In this document: one piece after another, positions 9,101 to 17,695 of the stretch
How the letters are laid out: every line of letters begins with the position of its first letter
Position numbering within the stretch: position 1 is the stretch's first letter
Assembly: GCA_027078545.1 (NCBI GenBank)
Contig: JALWXN010000004.1
Location: 516,737 to 580,736, forward strand
From: Nitrososphaeria archaeon
Lineage (GTDB): Archaea > Thermoproteota > Nitrososphaeria > Geothermarchaeales > JDFR-13
Length of the DNA: 64,000 nt
Direction: 5' to 3'
Translations under genes and position numbers: made by a program
Notes under the pieces: model-generated
What the model was told of the DNA's origin: nothing
The model's database searches: none
The model's input: only the letters and a program-made list of their open reading frames with translations

Positions 9101-11419
9101 TAGTCTGGTTCTAACGTCTGCCTCACCACCATGTATTATTTCTACCTGACTTTTGTCTTTCAACCCTTCCTAGTCTGGTTCTAACGATAAGCTCTTCAAC
9201 GAGTCAAATGTTCCCGAGTAGTTCCTTTCAACCCTTCCTAGTCTGGTTCTAACGCGTGAGACCCTGCTCCCCTGTCTCCACGACCTGACATATCTCTTTC
9301 AACCCTTCCTAGTCTGGTTCTAACACGTTTGCTCGGGCTCTTCCAGCCAGACCCGGCCGTATCGTCTTTCAACCCTTCCTAGTCTGGTTCTAACGTGATA
9401 TGATACCTAACACCCGTAGCTGATTTTCAGTTGTCCTTTCAACCCTTCCTAGTCTGGTTCTAACCGCCAGTTCCCCACTCGACATCCCGAACCGACCCCC
9501 CAGGGGAGCTTTCAACCCTTCCTAGTCTGGTTCTAACAAGATGATGTTGTTGAAACTCGGCAATGCGAACTTGTTGTTCTTTCAACCCTTCCTAGTCTGG
9601 TTCTAACTACCTTGATTCAGACCTTGTCCTATATACTCGTGTACAAGGCTTTCAACCCTTCCTAGTCTGGTTCTAACGTAAACTTGTATGAATCTCACGA
9701 CTACACCACTTGGAATCTTTCAACCCTTCCTAGTCTGGTTCTAACTACCACTTTTCTGGCTACCTCTCACCTGAAACCTTGTTCCAGCTTTCAACCCTTC
9801 CTAGTCTGGTTCTAACACAGTTTCTCAGTTGACATGAGTCTGTAGGTGGCTGACTAGGCTTTCAACCCTTCCTAGTCTGGTTCTAACATGACCCCCGGTA
9901 CGAATATCCTGTATCTACCATTTGGATCCTTTCAACCCTTCCTAGTCTGGTTCTAACTCCCTATATACCTTATATAAGGGTAATAGGGTCTATCATATAC
10001 TTTCAACCCTTCCTAGTCTGGTTCTAACGAGCTATACTTCTTCAGAAAAATCAACGCAAAGACTTTCTACCTTTCAACCCTTCCTAGTCTGGTTCTAACC
10101 ACACTTCTGCGACTAACCGGGAGGAAGAGCCACGAATTAGCTTTCAACCCTTCCTAGTCTGGTTCTAACTTTAGTCTTCTGGTTCACCCTGATTGTCAGT
10201 TGGTAGTCCTTTCAACCCTTCCTAGTCTGGTTCTAACGTTTACGCCTTTATCCCATCCCATTTATTCTCACCTAAACCTTTCAACCCTTCCTAGTCTGGT
10301 TCTAACTCAACCCAAACAACCCAGGAAAACCCGCACCCCAAAAATCTTTCAACCCTTCCTAGTCTGGTTCTAACTGGTCAGGGTAGGTGGCGGTGGAGCG
10401 AAGGCAGAGGATATCCTTTCAACCCTTCCTAGTCTGGTTCTAACATTGAAATGTACCTAAACCGTGTAGGCGATAAAGAGAACTCCTTTCAACCCTTCCT
10501 AGTCTGGTTCTAACCTTGATTTTGAGGGATCGATATGCTACCAAAAAGATTCAGAATCTTTCAACCCTTCCTAGTCTGGTTCTAACTTGGCGGGGGTGAT
10601 GGGATGAAGTTGCTTAGACTTGGTGTGGTCTCTTTCAACCCTTCCTAGTCTGGTTCTAACTGCTCGACCTTCAGAGCCTGATCGAGCCTGGGCAGAAGGT
10701 GCTTTCAACCCTTCCTAGTCTGGTTCTAACGTAAGACTAAGAACATCACATTGACTGGTCAACAGTTACTTTCAACCCTTCCTAGTCTGGTTCTAACTGA
10801 TACTGGGATGGCGAGCGACAACTCAGCCCCGATCTTCCTTTCAACCCTTCCTAGTCTGGTTCTAACGTATTCTGGGCGGTGAGCATGGTTTCTAGATAGA
10901 TCCTACCTTTCAACCCTTCCTAGTCTGGTTCTAACCCAACCTCCTTCTGATAGCATCTTTAACAAATTCAGCTACTTTCAACCCTTCCTAGTCTGGTTCT
11001 AACCTGGTTCTGCTGCTTTCGGGCCTTTTCCTGGGGATGTTCTTCTTTCAACCCTTCCTAGTCTGGTTCTAACTAACTATGGCGGGATTCCTGACATAAC
11101 GTGAAGACTGAATCTTTCAACCCTTCCTAGTCTGGTTCTAACATTTCAATCAGTTCAAAAACACGATGCGTAAAGTGTACACTTTCAACCCTTCCTAGTC
11201 TGGTTCTAACGGGAGCTCGAAGTCCTGCGAAGATGAGTTCCCGACCATCACTTTCAACCCTTCCTAGTCTGGTTCTAACTCTGAAGACCCGTCACCAGCA
11301 CCAGGATCAGTACCGCTGCCCTTTCAACCCTTCCTAGTCTGGTTCTAACCAAGGAGGTGGATGGCCTTCGTCTACTCCTCTACACGAATCCTTTCAACCC
11401 TTCCTAGTCTGGTTCTAAC
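6172..11419 (-). CRISPR. CRISPR array 2: 76 repeats of 29 bp, 75 spacers
   Basis: On the plus strand the repeat starts CTTTCAACCC and ends GTCTGGTTCTAAC. The transcribed minus-strand form begins GTTAGAACCAG and ends GGTTGAAAG, as usual for thermophilic archaea. I count 76 copies from 6172 to 11391, with spacers of about 38-44 bases. The left-most copy (6172-6200) is degenerate and therefore leader-distal; the leader is on the right at 11420-11564. The first copy also carries GGTTTTAAC, the base variant typical of array 3. No genes occur in this 5.2-kb stretch, and the short track ORFs (for example 6225-6419) are made of repeats. Repeat sequence is otherwise uniform. I saw no exact duplicate spacers here, but only inspected by eye. 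Confidence 0.98.
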
Positions 11420-11564
11420 CCGTGGCTTTTCTTTTGTTTCTACATAGATGTTTTTGGTGTTTCTATTATTTAAGTTTTATGTGTGTCAAACCTCTGATCC
11501 TGCAGGGGGTTTATAAAGATGTGACGCAGAAAAGTATATAAACCCTTATAAAGGGGGGTCTTGG
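11420..11564 (-). promoter_or_regulatory. Leader/promoter of CRISPR array 2
   Basis: This region directly follows the newest repeat and is almost identical to the 33259-33405 region beside array 3, with about seven substitutions over some 145 bases. It contains a shared AT-rich block (tttctattatttaagtttta), a shared gatcctgcagggggtttata block, and TATA-like elements (agtatataaaccc) that on the minus strand point toward the array. Conservation of position and sequence next to both arrays identifies it as a leader containing promoter and integration signals. The S9 peptidase gene ends at 11590, just outside it and on the same strand. Confidence 0.88.
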
Positions 11565-11589
11565 ATCTAGGCTTCTTCTGTCGTTGTCG

Positions 11590-13497
11590 CTATGTGTCTT
11601 TGGTGTTCTGTGTGGTTTTTTCTTCTTTGTCCTCGTCCTTGTCTTTGATCCCTAGTTTTTCTTTGATCCATTTGATTTTTAGTTCTAGTCTTTTTTTCCT
11701 GTGTCTTGGCTGGGCTAGGACGCTGTGTCCGTGGCTTCCCTTTAGGAAGACTAGTAGTAGGGACTCTTTCTTATGGGTTCTGAGGGCTAGGTGCATTGCC
11801 AGTGCCTGGTCTATGTAGCAGCGGTAGTCCTCTAGGCTGTGGATTATGAGTACTGGTGTCTTCACCCTGTGGGCGTGGTAGGCGGGGCTCTTCTCCACAT
11901 ATTTCTCCAGGTTGTCTAGCGGTGTCCCGCCTATCTGGTCTGGGTTGAACCAGTATCCTATGTCTGATGCCCAGTAGTCTGCTATCCAGTCGGCTATCCC
12001 GTTCTCGCTCACGGCTGCCTTGAATAGGTCTGTCTGGGTTATTATCCAGTTGGTCATGTAGCCGCCGTAGCTTATCCCGGTGACGGCTGTCTTCTCCCTG
12101 TCGACTGGGTATCTCTCCATGACCTCCTCGACGAACCTCATTATCTGTCTATAGTCGATCTCTCCGTAGCGCCCCCTTATATCGGCGAACTCCTCTGTGT
12201 AGCCCTCGCTCCCATGTGGGTTGCAATATGCAACCAGGAAGCCCTGGCTAGCCATTAGCTGCATCTCTGGGTGGAAGTAGTAGCCGTACATCCCCTTTGG
12301 CCCGCCGTGGATATAGAGTATCAATGGGTATGGCCCATCCCCATCAGGCTTGATGACCCAGCCGTCGATCTCCTCCCCCTCGGCCTCTATGGTGAGCTTC
12401 TCCGGCCTATATAGCTTGGCCTCCTCCACGAGCCATGTGTTGAGGCTCGTGACCCTCTCCTCCACCTCCTCGCCATACCTGTAGATCTCTGGCGGCTCTG
12501 TCGGGCTGGACATGACGTAGTATAGGTGTCTACCCCTTGCCGATGCCTGTATAACGTATTTCTCACCCCTTACGAGGTCCTCTATCCTGCCGCCCCTATA
12601 CCTCGCCAGGACGGACATGCCGGCGTCGCTGTAGGTTATGACTGGGTCCCCCATGTAGTCGCCGTGGATCCCGGTTATATCCCTGTCTAGGATGCCGCAG
12701 GAGAGGCATTCAGGCATGTTGTTGTATAGCATGTATAGCCGTCCATGGCTTGATATCCCTATCTCGAAGCGGTGTCCGAGGAAGTATAGCTTCTCGCCGA
12801 TGGATCTCGGCCTGTATATATGCATGTCGCTGAGGATCTCCCTACTCTCCCCGGTCTTGGGATCGAGGACCTTAAGCTTGTTCTTGAGGGGGTTTATCCA
12901 GTCCTCATATATCGTGTAGTATATCCTGCCCATGTGTACCTCGTATTCGAGGACTCCGTGCTCCTCCTCCGTGAGCCTCTTCACGTGGCCCGACTCAACC
13001 TCCACCCTGTATAGCTGGTCCCTCCTACCGGCTATTATCCCCATCCTGTCGAACCAGAGTGGGGCGTTATCGGTGTAGACGTAGTCGCCGTCCGGGTCGT
13101 AGCCGTCGGCCTCCTCCCCAGCCTGGACGATCAGTGTCTTACCGTCGAGCCACTCCACACCGGAGACCCCGTGTTTGAACCATGCCACGAGCCTGGGCTC
13201 GCCGCCCCTACCCACCACGTAGACGCCGTTACCCTCCTTCTTATCCTCATCCCTCCTGCTTATGAATGCTAGGAGCTCACCGTCCGGGCTCCATGAGGGA
13301 GCGGCGTCGTCCTTCCCCTGGAAATAGGTCTCGCCCCCGTCTCTCCATAGGATCCTTATCTCCCCCTGGTACTTGTTGTCCTCTGGCCTGGGGACTGATA
13401 CTGTGTAGGCTAGGTCGCCCTTAGCCGAGACATCTAGTAGGCCTATCCTGTTTAGTCGTATAACGTCGTCTATCTCGAGCCTCCTCATACCCCTCAT
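11590..13497 (-). CDS. S9-family prolyl oligopeptidase / acylaminoacyl-peptidase
   Basis: A 635-residue protein with a beta-propeller N-terminal part (WSPDGELLAFISRR and similar blades) and a C-terminal alpha/beta-hydrolase domain. The hydrolase domain shows the oxyanion segment YIHGGPKG, the nucleophile in TGISYGGYMTN, the acid region IIHSLEDYRCYIDQ and the histidine in LKGSHGHS, a complete serine-protease triad. The length matches archaeal acylaminoacyl-peptidases. It has no signal peptide, so it is probably a cytosolic peptidase of peptide turnover. The C-terminus is a charged lysine-rich tail. It lies immediately beside the array 2 leader and downstream of the NRAMP-like gene on the same strand. 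Confidence 0.92.
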   Translation of the reverse strand: MRGMRRLEIDDVIRLNRIGLLDVSAKGDLAYTVSVPRPEDNKYQGEIRILWRDGGETYFQGKDDAAPSWSPDGELLAFISRRDEDKKEGNGVYVVGRGGEPRLVAWFKHGVSGVEWLDGKTLIVQAGEEADGYDPDGDYVYTDNAPLWFDRMGIIAGRRDQLYRVEVESGHVKRLTEEEHGVLEYEVHMGRIYYTIYEDWINPLKNKLKVLDPKTGESREILSDMHIYRPRSIGEKLYFLGHRFEIGISSHGRLYMLYNNMPECLSCGILDRDITGIHGDYMGDPVITYSDAGMSVLARYRGGRIEDLVRGEKYVIQASARGRHLYYVMSSPTEPPEIYRYGEEVEERVTSLNTWLVEEAKLYRPEKLTIEAEGEEIDGWVIKPDGDGPYPLILYIHGGPKGMYGYYFHPEMQLMASQGFLVAYCNPHGSEGYTEEFADIRGRYGEIDYRQIMRFVEEVMERYPVDREKTAVTGISYGGYMTNWIITQTDLFKAAVSENGIADWIADYWASDIGYWFNPDQIGGTPLDNLEKYVEKSPAYHAHRVKTPVLIIHSLEDYRCYIDQALAMHLALRTHKKESLLLVFLKGSHGHSVLAQPRHRKKRLELKIKWIKEKLGIKDKDEDKEEKTTQNTKDT

Positions 13498-13528
13498 TAT
13501 TGGCGCTAGGCCCGTGATAAATCCGGCT

Positions 13529-15172
13529 CTACATATCCATGTGGGGCCTCGACATCCAGTCCAGCTCTATAGCTACGAACCATATCGTCACTATCCACAT
13601 CGCGATGGCTATCACTATCTCTATGGCTAGGTTGAGCCTCCTCTGCCTCACCAGTGTACCGGCCCCATGTATCCTGGGTAGTACCCTGTAGGATAGTATG
13701 GTGGTACATGTCATTAGGAAGGCCATGGCGAGTGTGTTTGCCGCACCTGTGAGTAGTATCAGCCCCCCGGGCTGGGAGAGCATTATCTGGGGTATGGCTA
13801 TGGAGGTGTAGGCTATCCATGAGAGGTAGTAGGTCTTGGTGTAGCCTATCCCCCTCCTAGCCGCGAGGTAGATTATGGAGGGTATCATTACGAGGTAGAA
13901 GATGAGGATTACGTAGGATACGGGTGGGGATAGGGGTTTGAGCATCCGGAAGTGGAAGAGTACCTCTGAACCCATCGTGGCTAGGGCTGTGGGGATGGAG
14001 AGTATGAGTATCAGCTTGGGGAGTAGGTGGGGGTCGTCGCCATACTCCTCCCTCACCACGACGTAGGACGTCTCCGCCATGAACCGGCTGAACAGGTCTC
14101 CAGCCACTAGGTATATGTCGAAGAGGAATAGGAAGGCTATTGCTAGGAATGCTACCCTGCCGTATACGCCGTAGAGCGTCTCCATCCACTGGCTCTGTAT
14201 CTCCACCAGCTCATAGTCCCTTGGGAGGGTCACCCCTCTAGGTACGAGTATCGAGTAGGTGAGTAGTGTTGTGAGTATTATCGTGAAGGTGTTGAGGGAG
14301 ACGCCTATCAGGTTGTCCGTCCATAGCCAGTTGACCCACCTCCTCCACTCCTCCCTATCCTCCTCGGTCTCGACTACGAAGTCGTAGCCCGACTCTGGCA
14401 TCGCCTCCGGGGCGCCTGTCAATGGGCTCCTTATCCTGCCTACATGCCTAGCCTGTCCATAGCCCTTTTCCCTCACCCAGTAGCTGTAGGCGAGGTTCCA
14501 TATCCCCCCTGCCCCCGTATAGGCCATGAGGGTTACCCACGTCTTATAGTCCTCCATCTCCCAGCCGGGGAAGGGTGGCCAGTTGAACTGTGTGAAGCCT
14601 GTTAGATAGTCGGGTAGTGCCCTGGCAACGTCCGGGCTTATCAGGGCCACCGCCAGTAATCCGCCCATGGCCGTTACTGCTGCGAATGACTCGATCGCCT
14701 CTATCACCCTGTATACCGAGGGCCCTATCAAGACGACTATCATTGTTATGAGTACCACTATGAGGGACCAGAGCCTGACACCCTCTACTGGGGAGCCGGG
14801 TGGATAGTTGGTGAGTGAGTATATGGCTGAGGCAGCCGCACCTGCGTAGCCACCTACCCATGTGAAGATCATGGATATCAGGATGACCGTTGCCCAGCCG
14901 ACCCTCCTGTCGAGCCTGAAGAGCCCTGTTATTATCCCCTCGCCAGTGGCCAGTGTATACCTCCCTATCTCCTGGTTATACCATACCTGTATCGCTGAGA
15001 AGATTAGGAGCCAGCCTAGGAAGGATATTCCATACTTCGCCACCATGTAGGGCCACCATATCAGCTCCCCACTCCCCTGGCTAAGCCCCGCCCAGACTAG
15101 TCCAGGCCCCAGTACAGCAGCTACTCCCGGGAAGTATGGTATCCTCCTTCTCCTGAGGGGCTTCAGTGTCAT
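13529..15172 (-). CDS. NRAMP-related membrane transporter (paralogue 1)
   Basis: A 547-residue polytopic membrane protein with the NRAMP-type start GPGLVWAGLSQGSGELIWW and about eleven hydrophobic segments. Classical NRAMP metal carriers have DPGN in this first helix; here the equivalent position reads GSGE. The sixth-helix region reads AYTGAGGIWNLAYSYW in place of the metal-binding methionine motif. The fold is therefore likely shared, but metal transport is doubtful and the substrate unknown. It follows the enolase-superfamily gene by 16 bases on the same strand, which suggests a link to uptake of that enzyme's substrate. A close paralogue lies at 59864-61498. Confidence 0.75.
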   Translation of the reverse strand: MTLKPLRRRRIPYFPGVAAVLGPGLVWAGLSQGSGELIWWPYMVAKYGISFLGWLLIFSAIQVWYNQEIGRYTLATGEGIITGLFRLDRRVGWATVILISMIFTWVGGYAGAAASAIYSLTNYPPGSPVEGVRLWSLIVVLITMIVVLIGPSVYRVIEAIESFAAVTAMGGLLAVALISPDVARALPDYLTGFTQFNWPPFPGWEMEDYKTWVTLMAYTGAGGIWNLAYSYWVREKGYGQARHVGRIRSPLTGAPEAMPESGYDFVVETEEDREEWRRWVNWLWTDNLIGVSLNTFTIILTTLLTYSILVPRGVTLPRDYELVEIQSQWMETLYGVYGRVAFLAIAFLFLFDIYLVAGDLFSRFMAETSYVVVREEYGDDPHLLPKLILILSIPTALATMGSEVLFHFRMLKPLSPPVSYVILIFYLVMIPSIIYLAARRGIGYTKTYYLSWIAYTSIAIPQIMLSQPGGLILLTGAANTLAMAFLMTCTTILSYRVLPRIHGAGTLVRQRRLNLAIEIVIAIAMWIVTIWFVAIELDWMSRPHMDM

Positions 15173-15188
15173 CGCCCCACCTCTCTAT

Positions 15189-16307
15189 CTATCCCCTCAA
15201 TAGGTCAGTCTCTATCTCGACGCCTATCCCTGGCCTGTCGCCCAGCGCCTCCTCGAGGTCTATAGCCCCATCCCTGACCTCCGGCCTACCCCTCCTGACG
15301 AGCCTGTCCCGTAGCTCCGCCTCTAGGCCGTCGATCTGTATGTAGGCGAGGCCCTCCTCCGCAGCAGCTAGGTGTAGGGTTGCGTAGAAGCCGTATAGGG
15401 AGGCGTAGTAGTGGGGGCTGTAGAGGACCTTGTTCTTCCTGACTATCTCTATCAGCTCCCTGGCTATGCGGTAGCCCCCTGTCTTGGATACGTCTGGCAT
15501 ATAGATGTCTATAAGTCTATACTTCTCGAAGAGCCTTAGGAGGTCATACCTGTCATATATGTTCTCCCCACCTGCTATCCACAGCTCGTCGAAGTTCATT
15601 ATGGCTATCCTCTTCACCATGTCTAGGGCGCCTATGTCGTCCATGTAGACGGGCTCCTCGAACCACTTTATCAGCTCGCCTACTTCCTTGAGGAGTGAGA
15701 GGGCCTCCTCCATCGTGTAGCCCATGTTGGCGTCGACCATCACCCTCTCTATCCCCGTAGCCTCCACGAACTGCCTCACCATCTCGATATCCCGCTCCAG
15801 GTCGAAGCCCACCCTGAGCTTGAAGTCCTCCACGCCCTTGTCCATCCATCCCCTTACCCTGTCAATGTCTCCAGGGCCTAGGCCTGTAACGTATACCCTG
15901 GCTTCTCGGTTCTTCATCCCGCCTAGGAGCTGGTATACAGGCTTGTTCTCCATCCTGCCTAGTAGGTCGTGGAGAGCCATATCTATGCCTGACAATACCC
16001 TGGATATCGCGCCCTTCCCCCAGACCATGCGGAGGGGCTGTGTAGCCCTATAGAGGTGGTCGAGAGCCTCGTCAATGCTGCTCCATTCTCTATCCACAAT
16101 TAGTCTGGAGAGCTCCTCAATGGCTGCTGTGGTCTCTATCACTCCCCACCTGGGGAATAGGCTGAATATCTCTCCCCAGCCCTCATACTCCCCCGAGACT
16201 ATCTTGACGAAGAGGTAGGTCCTCTTATCCACCTCTCCATAGGAGAGCCTCAGTGGTCTGGGGGTCTTCTCCGTGGCTGTATAGATCTCTATCTCGTCTA
16301 TCCTCAA
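15189..16307 (-). CDS. Enolase-superfamily enzyme (mandelate racemase / muconate lactonizing type)
   Basis: A 372-residue protein with the capping N-terminal domain and TIM barrel of this superfamily. Visible residues include DFKLRVGFD (Lys-x-Arg strand), the metal ligands in VMVDANMGY and WFEEPVYM, a third ligand region WIAGGEN, DVSKTGGYR and SPHYYASLYG near the C-terminus. These enzymes abstract a proton alpha to a carboxylate; many are sugar-acid dehydratases or racemases. The exact substrate cannot be read from sequence. It sits between a cupin gene (7 bases away) and an NRAMP-like carrier in what looks like a three-gene catabolic operon. Confidence 0.88.
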   Translation of the reverse strand: MRIDEIEIYTATEKTPRPLRLSYGEVDKRTYLFVKIVSGEYEGWGEIFSLFPRWGVIETTAAIEELSRLIVDREWSSIDEALDHLYRATQPLRMVWGKGAISRVLSGIDMALHDLLGRMENKPVYQLLGGMKNREARVYVTGLGPGDIDRVRGWMDKGVEDFKLRVGFDLERDIEMVRQFVEATGIERVMVDANMGYTMEEALSLLKEVGELIKWFEEPVYMDDIGALDMVKRIAIMNFDELWIAGGENIYDRYDLLRLFEKYRLIDIYMPDVSKTGGYRIARELIEIVRKNKVLYSPHYYASLYGFYATLHLAAAEEGLAYIQIDGLEAELRDRLVRRGRPEVRDGAIDLEEALGDRPGIGVEIETDLLRG

Positions 16308-16314
16308 CAGGTCT

Positions 16315-16713
16315 TCACCCCTCGAGTATCTCGTATGGACTTGGCGTGGGCCACTCGGGTAGGAGTGGGACGAGCATCACCCCGCCTACAGCCACGTATC
16401 TAAGGGTCTCCCTCCCCGTATTGATGACCCGGTGCCTAGCGTTCACGGGTATATATACCGCGTCCCCAGCCGATATCTCGTGCCTCTCACCCTCGACCTC
16501 CACCACCCCACTTCCCTGGACTATGTAGTAGACCTCTTCACACCTATGCCTATGTAGGGGTGTGGAGTGACCCGGCTCGACCTCGACGAGGCCTAGGCAT
16601 AGGGTCTTTACGTCGAAGCCCTGCTCGGGATAGATCAGTTTCCAGTCCCTCACCCCGGGCCTCTCCATGGGGGCTCCGGATACATACTCCTCTCTACGTA
16701 TAACCACCCTCAT
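16315..16713 (-). CDS. Cupin-domain protein
   Basis: A 132-residue single-domain cupin. Motif 1 is seen in TPLHRHRCEEVYYIVQGSG (two His and one Glu) and motif 2 in GDAVYIPVNARHRVIN (the last metal histidine), so the metal site looks intact. Small cupins of this kind are sugar isomerases, dioxygenases or ligand sensors. It is the first gene of a minus-strand group cupin / enolase-family enzyme / NRAMP-like transporter, which suggests a shared pathway for a small acidic substrate. Confidence 0.88.
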   Translation of the reverse strand: MRVVIRREEYVSGAPMERPGVRDWKLIYPEQGFDVKTLCLGLVEVEPGHSTPLHRHRCEEVYYIVQGSGVVEVEGERHEISAGDAVYIPVNARHRVINTGRETLRYVAVGGVMLVPLLPEWPTPSPYEILEG

Positions 16714-16792
16714 AATACTGTAGATGCCCAGCCTATACTAATGAGGATCTTTACAGAGAGCCCCGTTTTATCTGTGGACGCCCTATTAATTC

Positions 16793-17626
16793 TTGATGAC
16801 GCGCTGGCCATATGTGCTGGGCCTATCCATAGCTGTCCTCACTATCCTAGGCCTCCTACTCCCTAGGGACATCTCACTCCCCCTCTGGCTCGTGATGGAT
16901 GTCCTAGGGGATGCGGAGGGCTATGTCGTCATAACCCTGGCACTGTACTTCCTCCTTAGCCCAAGGATAGGCTACTCCTCACTACTCATAATCCTTGTCA
17001 GTGGGCTTGTCAACATTTATCTGAAGGATCTGCTACGTATACCTAGGCCGGAGGATGCGTTGATAGAGGCTGAGGGCTACTCCTTCCCGAGTGGCCATGC
17101 CCAGGTATCGGGCACCTTCTGGACGGCCCTCTACCTATTCCTCAAGAGCAGAGCCGTGGTGGTGATCGGGGCTCCATACGTAGCCCTGATATCTGTCTCT
17201 AGGCTGGTCCTAGGAGTCCATACACCCGTCGATGTCCTGGGCGGCGTGGTGATAGGCTTCGTGGTGGGGCTCTCAGCACCATTCATCATTGAGCTTATCG
17301 ACGAGTATCTATTGACGAGGTATGGTGTCCACGTGATCCTAGGTAGTATAGCCCTATTGATGTATGTGGGGATGGGCTACGAGACGCTCCTAAAGATTGG
17401 GGGTGTCGCGCTCGGCATGGCCCTACACCACGTCTTCTACAGGGAGGACTTGGAGCTGGATATGAGGACTAGGCTACTAGGCTATGTGGGGTACCTAGTC
17501 CCCGCCTTCATACTCACTAGGCTGGCCATAGACCCTGTGACGACCTTCCTAGTCTTCCTAGTCATAGGTGGCTTGGCACCGGTCTACTACTTCAGGTTCC
17601 TCCCCCGTATGGGTAGAGGGGGTTAG
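16793..17626 (+). CDS. PAP2-family membrane phosphatase
   Basis: A 277-residue integral membrane protein with the full three-part phosphatase signature: KDLLRIPRP, FPSGHAQ and SRLVLGVHTPVD. These fit the family rule KX6RP, PSGH, SRX5HX3D. Several hydrophobic helices flank the site. Such enzymes remove phosphate from lipid phosphates or polyprenyl diphosphates on the outer membrane face. It is divergent from the cupin gene, with an 80-base gap. The C-terminal third has four further helices not needed for catalysis. Confidence 0.92.
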   Translation: MMTRWPYVLGLSIAVLTILGLLLPRDISLPLWLVMDVLGDAEGYVVITLALYFLLSPRIGYSSLLIILVSGLVNIYLKDLLRIPRPEDALIEAEGYSFPSGHAQVSGTFWTALYLFLKSRAVVVIGAPYVALISVSRLVLGVHTPVDVLGGVVIGFVVGLSAPFIIELIDEYLLTRYGVHVILGSIALLMYVGMGYETLLKIGGVALGMALHHVFYREDLELDMRTRLLGYVGYLVPAFILTRLAIDPVTTFLVFLVIGGLAPVYYFRFLPRMGRGG

Positions 17627-17695
17627 GAATCTGCTTAAACACATGGTGATCCTGGGTAGCCACCCTATTTAAGCGTTGGGGGGATCAGGATATAC

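Noticed and set aside
13506-13820. ORF of 104 residues antiparallel/overlapping the NRAMP-like gene
   Set aside because: It lies in another frame of a well-supported membrane-protein gene and has no motif of its own.
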